Assembly: GCF_001645125.1 (NCBI RefSeq)
Contig: NZ_LXKA01000327.1
Coordinates: 62,001 to 126,000, forward strand
Length of the DNA: 64,000 bases
Direction: 5' to 3'
Source: Paraburkholderia ginsengiterrae
Lineage (GTDB): Bacteria; Pseudomonadota; Gammaproteobacteria; Burkholderiales; Burkholderiaceae
Shown here piece by piece: positions 9,026-18,787 of the stretch; position 1 is the first letter of the stretch; the number at the start of each line of letters is the position of its first letter. A program made the position numbers and the translations under genes. A model generated the notes under the pieces. The model worked only from the letters and a program-made list of their open reading frames with translations. It did not search any database and was not told where the DNA came from.

Positions 9026-10624
9026 TCACACGTTGCGATTGGGCACACGATCCGGCGATAGCACGGTCGGCAGCGCTTTCGGCAGAGTCGCCGGCCAGTC
9101 GCGGCTGAAGTGCAAGCCGCGGCTCTCGCGCCGCGAACGTGCACCTTCGACGATCAACGAAGCCACATCGACCAGATTGCGCAGTTCCAACAAGTCGCGG
9201 CTTACCTTGAAGTTCGCGTAATACTCGTGGATCTCGTCGCGCAGCAGTGCAAGGCGGTGCTTGGCGCGCGCAAGCCGTTTGTCGGTCCGTACGATGCCGA
9301 CGTAATTCCACATCAGCCGGCGCAATTCGTCCCAGTTGTGAGCGACTACCACTTCTTCGTCGGGATCGGATACGCGGCTTTCGTCCCAGTCTGGCAGCGG
9401 TGCGTGGACGGCGGCGCTGAAACCTTCCTCCTCGATCGCTTGCGCCGCCGAGCGGCCAATCACCAGGCACTCGAGCAGAGAGTTGCTGGCAAGCCGGTTT
9501 GCGCCATGCAAGCCCGTGCAGGACGTTTCACCGACCGCGTACAGGCCAGCCAGATCGGTTCGGCCAGCCAGATCGGTCACGACGCCGCCGCACGTGTAGT
9601 GCGCGGCCGGCACGACTGGAATGGGCTCTTTGGTAATGTCGATGCCGAACTCCAGGCAGCGCGCAAGAATAGTCGGGAAGTGTTCGCGCAGGAATTCCGG
9701 TGATTGGTGGCTGATGTCGAGATACACGCAATCGATGCCGCGCTTTTTGATTTCAAAGTCGATCGCTCGCGCGACGATGTCTCGCGGCGCGAGTTCAGCG
9801 CGTTCGTCATGGTTCGGCATGAAGCGGGTGCCATCCGGCAGCTTCAGGATGCCGCCTTCGCCGCGCACCGCTTCCGAGATCAGGAACGACTTGGCGTAGG
9901 GGTGGAAGAGGCAGGTTGGATGGAACTGGATGAACTCCATATTCGCCACGCGGCAGCCGGCCCGCCAGGCCATTGCAATGCCGTCGCCCGTCGCGGTATC
10001 GGGATTCGTGGTGTAGAGATAGACCTTGCCGGCACCGCCCGTGGCAAGCACCGTATGCGGAGCCTCGATCGTCACCGTGCGGCCGCTTTGCAGGTCGAGT
10101 GCGTACAGGCCGTGACAGCGGCGGCCGGGCAAGCCGAGTCGGTCGGACGTGATCAGGTCGATTGCGTAGTGATCTTCGAGCAGCGTGATGTTCGGGTGCT
10201 GGCGCACGCGCTCGCTGAGCGTGGCGACCACGGCATGGCCCGTCGCGTCGGCTGCATGAATGATCCGGCGATGGCTATGGCCGCCTTCGCGCGTCAGATG
10301 AAAGCCGAGTTCGGCAGCGTCGTCTTTGGTGAACGGCACACCTTGGTCGATCAGCCATTCGATCGCCGCACGCCCATGCTCGACGATAAAACGCGTGGCC
10401 GCTTCGTCGCATAGACCACCCCCGGCGATCAGCGTATCGCTCACGTGATTATCGATGCTGTCCGCCGAGTCCAGTACCGCGGCGATGCCGCCTTGTGCCC
10501 AGTCGCTCGCGCCTTCGGTCATCGATCGCTTGGCGACCACCGCAACCCGCCGGGTCTGCGCAAGATTGAGCGCGACGCTCAATCCAGCCAGACCGCTACC
10601 GACAATCGCCACATCGAATTCCAT
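9026..10624 (-). CDS. nadB: L-aspartate oxidase
   Basis: FAD-dependent oxidase making iminoaspartate for NadA. It has about 532 residues. The dinucleotide-binding motif [15 protein letters not shown] is at the N-terminus, followed by [12 protein letters not shown] and the [15 protein letters not shown] segment typical of the NadB/succinate-dehydrogenase flavoprotein family. [15 protein letters not shown] closes the FAD domain, and a helical C-terminal domain follows. I prefer the ATG at 10624, which has GGAG nine bases upstream, over the ATG at 10639 five codons earlier. It converges on nadAC, so all three de novo NAD genes are together but not in one operon. Confidence 0.95.
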   Translation of the reverse strand: MEFDVAIVGSGLAGLSVALNLAQTRRVAVVAKRSMTEGASDWAQGGIAAVLDSADSIDNHVSDTLIAGGGLCDEAATRFIVEHGRAAIEWLIDQGVPFTKDDAAELGFHLTREGGHSHRRIIHAADATGHAVVATLSERVRQHPNITLLEDHYAIDLITSDRLGLPGRRCHGLYALDLQSGRTVTIEAPHTVLATGGAGKVYLYTTNPDTATGDGIAMAWRAGCRVANMEFIQFHPTCLFHPYAKSFLISEAVRGEGGILKLPDGTRFMPNHDERAELAPRDIVARAIDFEIKKRGIDCVYLDISHQSPEFLREHFPTILARCLEFGIDITKEPIPVVPAAHYTCGGVVTDLAGRTDLAGLYAVGETSCTGLHGANRLASNSLLECLVIGRSAAQAIEEEGFSAAVHAPLPDWDESRVSDPDEEVVVAHNWDELRRLMWNYVGIVRTDKRLARAKHRLALLRDEIHEYYANFKVSRDLLELRNLVDVASLIVEGARSRRESRGLHFSRDWPATLPKALPTVLSPDRVPNRNV

Positions 10625-10814
10625 TGCCACTATCTCCATCTCTTCGTTTTGCGGTGACGGCGTGCTCTGGGCGCGCCGCTAAAACGAGAAAGGATACGCG
10701 CCACGGCGGACGAGGGAAAGCTGGCCAATTGGCATAAGGCGATTCGAATGGAGGAATAAGGGACGAGTGACCGATGAACGGCGCCGCAATAGCGAAGAGA
10801 ACGGCGCTGGAAAC

Positions 10815-10844
10815 AAAAAAGCCCCGCACGAATGCGAGGCTTTT
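10815..10844 (-). terminator. terminator after rpmG
   Basis: On the minus strand the sequence reads AAAAGCCTCGCATTCGTGCG then GGGCTTTTTT, an imperfect GC-rich stem with a T-run. It lies just downstream of the rpmG stop codon. Confidence 0.75.
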
Positions 10845-10882
10845 CTGAATGTCTTTTGCCTTCGTCAGGCAGGAGCCAAGAT

Positions 10883-11050
10883 TTACTTGATCTTGGTTTC
10901 CTTGTACTCAACGTGCTTACGGACGACCGGATCAAACTTCTTGATCAGCATCTTTTCCGGCATGTTGCGTTTGTTCTTCGTGGTCGTGTAGAAGTGACCC
11001 GTGCCTGCGGTCGATTCCAGCTTGATCTTGTCGCGTGCGCCTTTCGCCAT
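10883..11050 (-). CDS. rpmG: 50S ribosomal protein L33
   Basis: Small ribosomal protein of 55 residues, the standard length. The translation begins [14 protein letters not shown], contains [14 protein letters not shown] and ends [11 protein letters not shown], the typical L33 C-terminus. This form lacks the zinc-binding CXXC pairs of the C+ type. It directly follows rpmB on the same strand, the usual rpmB-rpmG operon. Confidence 0.96.
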
Positions 11051-11060
11051 GATTTACTCC

Positions 11061-11294
11061 TTAGGCTTCACCGCGTGCGCGCAGATCTGCGAGCACAGCG
11101 TCAATGCCGTTCTTGTCGATCAAGCGCAGACCGGCGTTCGAAATGCGCAGACGCACGAAACGGTTTTCGCTTTCCACCCAAATACGGCGGCTTTGCAGGT
11201 TCGGCAGGAACCGGCGCTTGGTTTTGTTGTTCGCGTGGGAAACGTTGTTGCCGCTCATCGGCGCTTTCCCAGTTACTTGGCATACGCGTGCCAT
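11061..11294 (-). CDS. rpmB: 50S ribosomal protein L28
   Basis: Ribosomal large-subunit protein of 77 residues. [20 protein letters not shown] and the following [13 protein letters not shown] are diagnostic of L28. It is separated from rpmG by 10 bases, so the two are co-transcribed. Upstream, radC lies in the same orientation about 230 bases away. Confidence 0.97.
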   Translation of the reverse strand: MARVCQVTGKAPMSGNNVSHANNKTKRRFLPNLQSRRIWVESENRFVRLRISNAGLRLIDKNGIDAVLADLRARGEA

Positions 11295-11523
11295 GAGAGC
11301 ACTCCTAATACGCTAATTCTGAGTTCGAACGCCGTGAAAGTTTCCCGAAAAGAGCCGCGCTGAAATTCAGGCACGTTTCCTTTCCGGAACGCCTTGGTGG
11401 CTTCGGAACAGGGGGTTGGAAATAGGCAAACCGGAATTCTAGCAGAAAAAAAGCCGCAAAATCAAACCTTATTTGCGATGCCGGCCACGGCGCCATCTCC
11501 GCGCGGCCCTGGTTCGGGCCGCG

Positions 11524-12303
11524 TCACGGCCAGCCGGCGCGGGCGAAGGAGTAGACACTGTCGGCGCCGATCACCAGATGATCGACCAGTTGCACGTCTA
11601 TCAGGGCCAGTGCGTCACGCAGCGTGTGGGTCAGGCGGCAATCGCTTGCGCTTGGCTGGACGGCGCCGGAAGGGTGATTATGCGCGACGATCAGGCTGGC
11701 TGCATTCAGGTTCAGCGCGCGCCGCACGATTTCCCGCGGATACACCGCCATGCGCGTGAGCGTGCCCCGAGCACTTTCTTCGCAATGTATCAGCCGATGC
11801 CTCGCGTCGAGAAAAAGCGACACAAAAACTTCCTGCGGGCGCCCGCCGATCGTCAGGCGCAAGTAGTTTTCGACGGCTTCGGGCGAGTTCAGCAGCGAGC
11901 GCTGTCGCATTTTGTCCACCAGCGAGCGGCGCGCCATCTCCATGATGGCTAGCAACTGGGCTTTTTTGGCCGGGCCGATGCCGTTCAGGCCGTCGAAGTC
12001 CGTATAAGTTGCGTCGAGCATCGCGCGCAGCGAGCCGAAGCGCGCCAGCAGGGCGCGCGCGATGCTGAAGACGTCGTGCCCGGGCAAGCCGGAGCCGAGC
12101 ACTAGCACGATCATCTCGGCATCCGACAGCACGCCGGGACCCTTTTCGATCAGCCGTTCGCGCGGCATGTCTTTTTTAAGCCATTTTCCGCGCAAGAGCG
12201 CCCGGCGCGCACGCGCGCGAGGCTTTGCGGCGGTTTGTCCCACGGGCGCGGGGTTGGCCGCTTCAACGGGCGGCCGGTCGATCGTGGTGGCGTAGTCAGC
12301 CAT
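11524..12303 (-). CDS. radC: RadC/JAB-domain protein
   Basis: JAMM-fold protein historically called DNA repair protein RadC; its true biochemical role is uncertain. It has 259 residues. The N-terminal half has a helix-hairpin-helix-like segment ([14 protein letters not shown]). The C-terminal half has the metal-binding motif [15 protein letters not shown], matching the HxH-x-PS-G-x4-S-x2-D JAMM consensus. I start at the ATG at 12303 (MADYATT), which has GGAGG 11 bases upstream; an in-frame extension to 12411 lacks such a site. It is divergent from fkpB. Confidence 0.93.
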   Translation of the reverse strand: MADYATTIDRPPVEAANPAPVGQTAAKPRARARRALLRGKWLKKDMPRERLIEKGPGVLSDAEMIVLVLGSGLPGHDVFSIARALLARFGSLRAMLDATYTDFDGLNGIGPAKKAQLLAIMEMARRSLVDKMRQRSLLNSPEAVENYLRLTIGGRPQEVFVSLFLDARHRLIHCEESARGTLTRMAVYPREIVRRALNLNAASLIVAHNHPSGAVQPSASDCRLTHTLRDALALIDVQLVDHLVIGADSVYSFARAGWP

Positions 12304-12470
12304 ATATAGAGAATCCTCCGCTGCGAGTTTGGGGCGCGACGCACGCAAGCCGCCGCCCGCTATGTGGCTTACAATAGACGCTTTGCGCACGGCACCCCGA
12401 CGGTTTGCCACACGCGGAGACTGCGCCAGCGGCGCACGCGTGCTGCGCGCCTCGACTGAGCGAGCATTGC

Positions 12471-12926
12471 ATGAGCATCATCGACATTTCCGAAGTGAAG
12501 CCCGGTTCACACGTGACGCTTCACTACCGGCTTTCCCTTGCCGATGGCGCCGAAGTCATCAACACGTTTAACGACAGGCCGGCTACGCTGCTGCTCGGCG
12601 CCGGTCAGCTGGCGCCGCCGCTGGAAGATATTTTGCTGGGTTTGAAGGTGGGCCACCATTCGACCTTTCAGCTAGCGCCGGGCCAGGCATTCGGTCCCCG
12701 CAATCCGGAATTGATCCAGCGTGTGTCGTTGGCCACGCTGCGCGAAAACAGCATTATCGGCGAGGATTTTTCGCCAGGCGACCTGGTCGAATTCAACGCA
12801 CCGGGTGGCGGCCGCTACGCCGGTGTCCTGAAAGAGGTCGGCGAAACCTCGGCCCTGTTCGATTTCAACCATCCGCTTGCCGGCCAGGCGCTGGCGTTTG
12901 AAGTGAAAATCATCGGGATTCTGTAA
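12471..12926 (+). CDS. fkpB: FKBP-type peptidyl-prolyl isomerase (SlpA/FkpB-like)
   Basis: Cytoplasmic prolyl isomerase and chaperone of the SlyD/SlpA group. It has 151 residues. The FKBP half begins [19 protein letters not shown], and the inserted flap (IF) domain follows [14 protein letters not shown]. The start chosen is the ATG at 12471 ([12 protein letters not shown]), rather than the longer frame from 12405. It ends two bases before the ispH start, and fkpB-ispH is a conserved proteobacterial pair. Confidence 0.92.
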   Translation: MSIIDISEVKPGSHVTLHYRLSLADGAEVINTFNDRPATLLLGAGQLAPPLEDILLGLKVGHHSTFQLAPGQAFGPRNPELIQRVSLATLRENSIIGEDFSPGDLVEFNAPGGGRYAGVLKEVGETSALFDFNHPLAGQALAFEVKIIGIL

Positions 12927-12928
12927 AC

Positions 12929-13888
12929 ATGAGCATCACGGATACGACTCTTGCCGAAACCGAGATCCTGCTGGCGCAGCCGCGCGGGTTCTGTGCCGGC
13001 GTGGACCGGGCTATCGAGATCGTCGAGCGGGCTATCAAACTGCACGGCTCGCCTATCTACGTACGCCACGAGATTGTCCATAACGCCTATGTCGTCGAGG
13101 ATCTGCGCAAGAAGGGCGCGATCTTCATCGAAAGTCTGGAAGAAGTGCCGGCGGGTAATACGGTCATTTTCAGCGCGCACGGCGTGTCGAAGGCCGTGCG
13201 TTCCGAGGCCGAATCGCGCGGGCTGCGTGTATACGACGCTACCTGTCCGCTCGTGACCAAGGTGCATATCGAAGTCGCGAAGATGCGCCAGGATGGCTTC
13301 GACATCGTCATGATCGGCCACAAGGGCCACCCGGAAGTCGAAGGCACGATGGGGCAGGCGGCTCAAGGCATGCATCTGGTCGAAGACATCGAAGACGTGC
13401 AGGCCTTGCAGCTGGCCGACCCCGAGCGGATCGCGTTCGTCACGCAAACCACGCTGTCGGTCGACGACGCGGCCGAGATCATCGGCGCCCTGAAGGCCAA
13501 ATACCCGTCCATTCGCGAACCGAAGAAGCAGGACATCTGTTACGCCACGCAAAACCGCCAGGACGCGGTGAAGTTCATGGCGCCGCAATGCGATGTCGTG
13601 ATCGTGGTGGGCAGCCCGAACAGCTCCAATTCCAACCGGTTGCGCGAGCTGGCCGAAAAGCTGGGCGTGCCGGCCTATATGGTGGATTCGCCGGATCAGA
13701 TCGATCCGGTGTGGGTCGAGGGTAAGCGCCGCATCGGCGTGACGGCTGGCGCCTCGGCGCCGGAGGTGCTGGCGCAGGCGGTGATCGCCCGTTTGCGTGA
13801 GCTCGGCGTGCGCAACGTGCGCGCGCTGGACGGCATCGAGGAAAACATCGCGTTCCCGCTGCCGCGGGGGCTGGGTCTGCCAGCCTGA
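12929..13888 (+). CDS. ispH: 4-hydroxy-3-methylbut-2-enyl diphosphate reductase
   Basis: Final enzyme of the MEP isoprenoid pathway, reducing HMBPP to IPP and DMAPP with a [4Fe-4S] cluster. It has 319 residues. The three cluster cysteines lie in [24 protein letters not shown] and [10 protein letters not shown], and the substrate motif SSNSNRL follows VVGSPN. Length and motif spacing are normal. It is coupled to fkpB and followed by a terminator. Confidence 0.97.
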   Translation: MSITDTTLAETEILLAQPRGFCAGVDRAIEIVERAIKLHGSPIYVRHEIVHNAYVVEDLRKKGAIFIESLEEVPAGNTVIFSAHGVSKAVRSEAESRGLRVYDATCPLVTKVHIEVAKMRQDGFDIVMIGHKGHPEVEGTMGQAAQGMHLVEDIEDVQALQLADPERIAFVTQTTLSVDDAAEIIGALKAKYPSIREPKKQDICYATQNRQDAVKFMAPQCDVVIVVGSPNSSNSNRLRELAEKLGVPAYMVDSPDQIDPVWVEGKRRIGVTAGASAPEVLAQAVIARLRELGVRNVRALDGIEENIAFPLPRGLGLPA

Positions 13889-13910
13889 CAATTGGCTGAC
13901 CGCTGAAAGA

Positions 13911-13938
13911 AAAGCGCACCCGAGGGTGCGCTTTTTTT
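13911..13938 (+). terminator. terminator after ispH
   Basis: AAAGCGCACCC and GGGTGCGCTTT form a tight stem followed by seven T, about 20 bases beyond the ispH stop. Confidence 0.88.
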
Positions 13939-14428
13939 ATGGCTAAAGATCCGCGGGTCCGGAATAAAAAAGTGCCATATCGCCGGAAAAAACGGATTTC
14001 GGTGTCCTCCCGCACAAATTTCTTTGAAATGTGATCCGGTTTTTTATAGAGTTTAAATTGATGTGACCCCGTTTTATCAGGGCCAAACCAGTCACCCCTG
14101 TTTTTTGACGCACTAAAATAGTGCGTGCGTCTCGTTATCAATATAAACGTAATACCTGACGCGAAGCACGGCGCAATCGGGCGTCGAGGGAATTCGCTGC
14201 AACACTTGATGCCATTGGGTGCAATGACAGTGCAACTGGTGCACGAAAAGCAGTCGCAACCTGGTTGCGCCTTTTAGAGGATTTTGCTCTCAAAATAAGG
14301 TTGCAATGCAGGAAAACCCTGCCGTTTCAACAATATTGCCCGTCGCAAAATTGGAGTTACAATGCGCGCGTTCTCAAGGCCTAAGGGCTTCGAACACTAG
14401 ATTTTGCAAGGCGCAGGAGACCTACCTA
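13939..14428 (+). promoter_or_regulatory. palindrome-rich regulatory region before the liv operon
   Basis: No gene is apparent in these 490 bases, whose first 200 are AT-rich. They hold a perfect palindrome ACGCACTA-AAA-TAGTGCGT at 14108-14126, GTGCA-N5-TGCAC at 14230-14244 and CGCAACC-T-GGTTGCG at 14255-14269. The first contains GCAC-N7-GTGC, the core spacing of NtrC sites. A plausible sigma-70 promoter is TTGCCC (14336-14341), 16 bases, then TACAAT (14358-14363), giving a leader of about 60 bases before the ATG at 14429. Confidence 0.45.
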
Positions 14429-15628
14429 ATGCGAGTCAAATTTGCTTACACCGTGTCCATCGTGGCTGCGGTTGCGATGCTGACCGCATGCGGAAAAAAG
14501 GGCGATGGCGAGGCGGGCACGGGCGCATCGGCTGCGACAGTGGCCGCCGCACCGGCAAGCGAAGTGATTGTCGTGAAAATTGGTCATGCCGGCCCGTTGA
14601 CGGGCGGCATTGCGCATCTGGGCAAGGACAACGAAAACGGGGCACGATTGGCGGTCGAGGAAATCAACACCCAAGGCTTGACCATCGACGGGCGCAAGAT
14701 CCAGCTGCAGCTCGACGCGCAGGACGACGCGGCCGATCCCAAAGTGGGCACCGAGGTCGCCGAGAAGTTTGTCGACGACCATGTGGTCGCGGTGGTCGGG
14801 CACCTGAACTCGGGCGTTTCCATCCCCGCGTCGAAGATCTATAGCGATGCAGGCATTGTGCAGATCTCGCCGTCGTCGACGAATCCGGGGTACACGCGGC
14901 AAGGTTTCAAGACGACGTACCGCGTGGTCGCGACCGACGCGCAGCAGGGCCCGGCGCTCGCCAGCTATGCGACGAAGGCGCTGGGCGCGAAACGCATCGC
15001 GATCGTCGACGACTCGACGGTCTACGGCAAGGGATTGGCGGACGAGTTCGCGAAAACAGTACAGGCGAGCGGCGCAAAGATCGTTGCTCGGGAAACCACG
15101 AATGACAAGGCCACGGAGTTCCAGGCCATCCTAGCAAGAATCAAGCGTGTTCAGCCGGACGTGATCATGTTCGGCGGTATGGACGCAACGGGCGGGCCGT
15201 TCACGAAGCAGGCGGCGGCGCTCGGTATCAGGGCAAAAATCCTTGGCGGCGACGGTGTGTGTACCGACAAGGTAGGTGAGCTGGCGGGAACCGCCGTGCA
15301 AAACCTGGTCTGTTCGGAGGCGGGACTCGCGCTTTCGAAGATGGACAAGGGAGCGGACTTCGAAAAGAAGTACGAGGACCGTTTCCACACACCGGTGCAG
15401 ATTTACGCGCCGTTCACGTATGACGCTGTGTACGTGATTGTCGATGCAATGAAGCGCGCTAATTCGATCGAGGCGCCCAAGGTGCTGGCTGCGATGCCGT
15501 CCACCGATTACAACGGGGTAATCGGCCACATCGCGTTCGACGACAAGGGTGATTTGAAAGAGGGCGCCATTACGCTTTACGACTTCAGGAACGGCAAAAA
15601 AGCGGTTCTCGACGTGGTGAAGCTGTGA
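14429..15628 (+). CDS. branched-chain amino-acid ABC transporter, periplasmic binding protein
   Basis: Ligand-binding component (LivJ/LivK type) of the Liv importer. It has 399 residues. The N-terminus MRVKFAYTVSIVAAVAMLTAC is a lipoprotein-style signal with the lipobox Cys at position 21, so the mature protein is probably membrane-anchored. The type I periplasmic-binding fold shows IGHAGPLTGGIAHLGKDNEN and VVGHLNSGVSIPAS. The ATG at 14429 follows a GCAGGAGA site; the longer frame from 14306 would cover the promoter. A terminator-like hairpin separates it from livH, suggesting higher expression than the membrane genes. Confidence 0.93.
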   Translation: MRVKFAYTVSIVAAVAMLTACGKKGDGEAGTGASAATVAAAPASEVIVVKIGHAGPLTGGIAHLGKDNENGARLAVEEINTQGLTIDGRKIQLQLDAQDDAADPKVGTEVAEKFVDDHVVAVVGHLNSGVSIPASKIYSDAGIVQISPSSTNPGYTRQGFKTTYRVVATDAQQGPALASYATKALGAKRIAIVDDSTVYGKGLADEFAKTVQASGAKIVARETTNDKATEFQAILARIKRVQPDVIMFGGMDATGGPFTKQAAALGIRAKILGGDGVCTDKVGELAGTAVQNLVCSEAGLALSKMDKGADFEKKYEDRFHTPVQIYAPFTYDAVYVIVDAMKRANSIEAPKVLAAMPSTDYNGVIGHIAFDDKGDLKEGAITLYDFRNGKKAVLDVVKL

Positions 15629-15647
15629 TGACGGGACGTTCAGCCTG

Positions 15648-15681
15648 ACGGCACCGACACCACCCAACGGTGCCGTTTTTG
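15648..15681 (+). terminator. internal terminator between binding protein and livH
   Basis: ACGGCACCG (15648-15656) pairs perfectly with CGGTGCCGT (15668-15676), with an 11-base loop, followed by T5. Because livHMGF continue in the same direction, it may act as a partial terminator setting binding-protein excess. Confidence 0.7.
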
Positions 15682-15858
15682 CATCCGCCTCCGGCGAGCC
15701 CGCGACTGCAACCCGGTCGTAGGACGAAACCGGCAGCGGATAACCCTTACCGGTCTTTTACATCAGTACCCGCAGTGCCGTTGAGATTGGCGTACCGCAT
15801 CACCGCCCACCGGCTGATGAAGAACGCGAATCCAGTCGCACGGGCTAAGGAGCATTAA

Positions 15859-16809
15859 ATGGATATCTTCATCCAGCAGGTCCTCAACGGACTGGTGCTT
15901 GGCAGCGTTTACGCCATCATCGCACTGGGCTATACGATGGTTTACGGCATCTTGGGCATCATCAACTTCGCTCACGGCGATGTGTTGATGGTGGGCGCGA
16001 TGGTTGCGCTCTCAGCCATAGGCGTGCTTCAGAACCACTTCCCCGGCCTCGGCAACGTGCCGACGCTGTGCCTCGCGCTGATCATCGCGGCAGTGGTTTG
16101 CTCGCTGGTCGGCTACACGATCGAACGCGTGGCCTACCGGCCGTTGCGTAAGGCGCCGCGTCTGGCCCCGCTGATCACCGCCATCGGCGTGTCGATTCTG
16201 CTGCAGACGCTGGCCATGATGATCTGGTCGCGCAACCCGCTGCCGTTCCCGCAGCTGTTGCCCACCGATCCGATCAACGTGATCAAGGCGACCGACACGA
16301 CCCCCGGCGCCGTGATCTCGATGACTGAAATCGTGATCATCGTGGTGGCGTTCCTCGTGATGGGCGGCCTGCTGCTGCTGGTTCACAAGACCAAGCTGGG
16401 CCGTGCGATGCGTGCGATCGCCGAGAACCCGGGTGTTGCCAGCCTGATGGGCGTGAACCCGAACTTCGTGATTTCGGCCACCTTCATGATCGGCTCGGCG
16501 CTTGCCGCACTGGCCGGCGTGATGATCGCGTCGGAATACGGCAACGCACACTTCTACATGGGCTTCATCCCCGGCCTGAAGGCCTTTACCGCGGCGGTGC
16601 TGGGCGGGATCGGCAATCTCGGCGGCGCGATGGTGGGCGGGGTGATCCTCGGCCTGATCGAACAGTTGGGCGCCGGCTACATCGGCAACCTGACAGGTGG
16701 CGTCTTCGGCAGCAACTATCAGGACGTGTTTGCGTTCATCGTGCTGATCATTGTGCTGGTGTTCCGTCCGTCGGGCCTGCTCGGCGAACGCGTTGCGGAT
16801 CGCGCCTGA
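15859..16809 (+). CDS. livH: branched-chain amino-acid ABC transporter permease LivH
   Basis: Inner-membrane permease of the Liv importer. It has 316 residues with about eight hydrophobic helices. It begins MDIFIQQVLNGLVLGSVYAIIALGY, characteristic of LivH, and contains GRAMRAIAENPGVASLMGVN, the cytoplasmic EAA-like loop that contacts the ATPases. An AAGGAG ribosome-binding site precedes the ATG. It is followed after 17 bases by livM. Confidence 0.95.
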   Translation: MDIFIQQVLNGLVLGSVYAIIALGYTMVYGILGIINFAHGDVLMVGAMVALSAIGVLQNHFPGLGNVPTLCLALIIAAVVCSLVGYTIERVAYRPLRKAPRLAPLITAIGVSILLQTLAMMIWSRNPLPFPQLLPTDPINVIKATDTTPGAVISMTEIVIIVVAFLVMGGLLLLVHKTKLGRAMRAIAENPGVASLMGVNPNFVISATFMIGSALAALAGVMIASEYGNAHFYMGFIPGLKAFTAAVLGGIGNLGGAMVGGVILGLIEQLGAGYIGNLTGGVFGSNYQDVFAFIVLIIVLVFRPSGLLGERVADRA

Positions 16810-16826
16810 TCCAGGGAGAAATAGAC

Positions 16827-17996
16827 ATGACATCAATTCAACCGATCGAGCCGTCCACGACGCTCATCCCTGAGAAAAATCTGGCGAAGACGCTGACCGT
16901 CGGCATCATTACGGCCATCTTCGTGATCGCGGCGCCGATGATCATCGGCGCGGCCGGCGGCAACTACTGGGTCCGCGTGCTCGACTTCGCGATGCTGTAC
17001 GTGATGCTCGCACTGGGCCTGAACGTGGTGGTCGGCTTCTGCGGCCTGCTGGACTTGGGCTATATCGCGTTCTACGCGATCGGCGCTTATACGGCCGCTC
17101 TGTTGAGCTCGCCGCATCTGTCGACGCAGTTCGAATGGATCGCGAGTCTCGCGCCGCACGGCCTGCACGTTCCGATCTGGATCATCGTGCCAATCGCGAT
17201 GGCGCTTGCCGCGGTCTTCGGGATTCTGCTCGGTGCGCCGACGCTGCGTCTGCGAGGCGACTATCTCGCGATCGTGACCCTCGGCTTCGGGGAAATCGTT
17301 CGGATTTTCATGAACAACCTCGACCGTCCGGTGAACATTACCAACGGCCCGAAGGGGATCACGGGGATCGATCCGGTGCAGGTGGGCGGCTTCAGCCTCT
17401 CGCAGACCCACTCGTTCCTCGGGTTGTCGTTCCCGTCCGTGTACATGTACTACTACCTGTTCGTGCTGTGCGCGCTGCTCGTGATCTGGACCTGTACGCG
17501 TCTGCAGCATTCGCGTATCGGCCGCGCATGGGCCGCGATCCGCGAGGACGAAATCGCCGCGAAGGCGATGGGCATCAACACCCGTAACGTCAAGCTGCTG
17601 GCCTTCGCGATGGGCGCGTCGTTTGGCGGCCTGTCGGGCGCGATGTTCGGTTCGTTCCAGGGCTTCGTGTCGCCGGAATCGTTCACGTTCTGGGAATCGG
17701 TCGTGGTGCTGGCGTGCGTGGTGCTGGGCGGTATGGGCCACATCCCGGGCGTGATTCTCGGTGCGGTGCTGCTCGCCGTGTTCCCGGAATTCCTGCGCTC
17801 GACGATGGGCCCGCTGCAAAACGCGATTTTCGGCCATGAAATCGTCGATACCGAAGTGATCCGTCAGTTGCTGTACGGCCTCGCGATGGTCGTGATCATG
17901 CTGTACCGCTCGGAAGGCTTGTGGCCGTCGCCGAAGCACGAAGACAAGATTGCGAAACTGGCGAAGCGCAGCGGCAAGAAGCCGGTGCGGGCGTAA
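16827..17996 (+). CDS. livM: branched-chain amino-acid ABC transporter permease LivM
   Basis: Second permease of the Liv importer. It has 389 residues and about ten hydrophobic segments. It contains LNVVVGFCGLLDLGYIAFYAIGAYTAAL, here described only by its core NVVVGFCGLLDLGY, and the ATPase-contact loop GRAWAAIREDEIAAKAMGIN. A GGGAGA site precedes the ATG. livG follows after 17 bases. Confidence 0.95.
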   Translation: MTSIQPIEPSTTLIPEKNLAKTLTVGIITAIFVIAAPMIIGAAGGNYWVRVLDFAMLYVMLALGLNVVVGFCGLLDLGYIAFYAIGAYTAALLSSPHLSTQFEWIASLAPHGLHVPIWIIVPIAMALAAVFGILLGAPTLRLRGDYLAIVTLGFGEIVRIFMNNLDRPVNITNGPKGITGIDPVQVGGFSLSQTHSFLGLSFPSVYMYYYLFVLCALLVIWTCTRLQHSRIGRAWAAIREDEIAAKAMGINTRNVKLLAFAMGASFGGLSGAMFGSFQGFVSPESFTFWESVVVLACVVLGGMGHIPGVILGAVLLAVFPEFLRSTMGPLQNAIFGHEIVDTEVIRQLLYGLAMVVIMLYRSEGLWPSPKHEDKIAKLAKRSGKKPVRA

Positions 17997-18013
17997 CGGA
18001 CTGGGGAAATAAT

Positions 18014-18787
18014 ATGAGCGACAACATTCGACTGTCCGTCAAGGGCGTCAACAAACGCTTCGGCGGCCTGCAGGCGCTGTCCGACGTCGGCCTCGAAATC
18101 AAGTCCGGCCAGATCTACGGTCTGATTGGCCCGAACGGCGCCGGCAAGACCACGTTCTTCAATGTCATCACGGGCCTGTACACGCCGGATTCGGGCGACT
18201 TCAAGCTCGACGGTGAAAACTACACGCCGACCGCGGTCTATCAGGTCGCGAAGGCCGGGATTGCGCGTACGTTCCAGAACATCCGTCTGTTCGGCGGCAT
18301 GACCGCGCTGGAGAACGTGATGGTCGGCCGTCACGTGCGTACCAAACACGGCCTGATCGGCGCAGTGTTCCAGACGCCGGCGGAGCGCAAGGAAGAGCGC
18401 GAGATCAAGGAACGCGCGATCGAACTGCTGGAGTACGTCGGGATCGTGCAGTACGCGGACTACACGTCGCGCAATCTCTCGTACGGCCACCAGCGCCGTC
18501 TGGAAATCGCGCGCGCGCTGGCCACGGATCCGAAGCTGCTCGCGCTGGACGAACCGGCTGCCGGCATGAACGCAACGGAAAAGGTCGAGCTGACCAAGCT
18601 GCTCGACAAGATCCGCGCCGACGGCAAGACGATCCTGCTGATCGAGCACGACGTGAAACTCGTGATGGGTCTGTGCAACCAGATGACGGTGCTCGACTAC
18701 GGCAAGGTGATTGCGCAAGGTCTGCCGCAAGACGTGCAGAAGGATCCGAAGGTGATCGAAGCTTATCTGGGTGCGGGGGTCCACTAA
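18014..18787 (+). CDS. livG: branched-chain amino-acid ABC transporter ATPase LivG
   Basis: ATP-binding subunit energising Liv import. It has 257 residues. Walker A is GPNGAGKTTFFNVITG; the signature segment is NLSYGHQRRLEIARAL, the YGHQ variant usual in LivG; Walker B is LLALDEPAAGMN. I use the ATG at 18014 (MSDNIRLSVKG), just after livM. Its TAA overlaps the ATG of livF by one base. Confidence 0.96.
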   Translation: MSDNIRLSVKGVNKRFGGLQALSDVGLEIKSGQIYGLIGPNGAGKTTFFNVITGLYTPDSGDFKLDGENYTPTAVYQVAKAGIARTFQNIRLFGGMTALENVMVGRHVRTKHGLIGAVFQTPAERKEEREIKERAIELLEYVGIVQYADYTSRNLSYGHQRRLEIARALATDPKLLALDEPAAGMNATEKVELTKLLDKIRADGKTILLIEHDVKLVMGLCNQMTVLDYGKVIAQGLPQDVQKDPKVIEAYLGAGVH

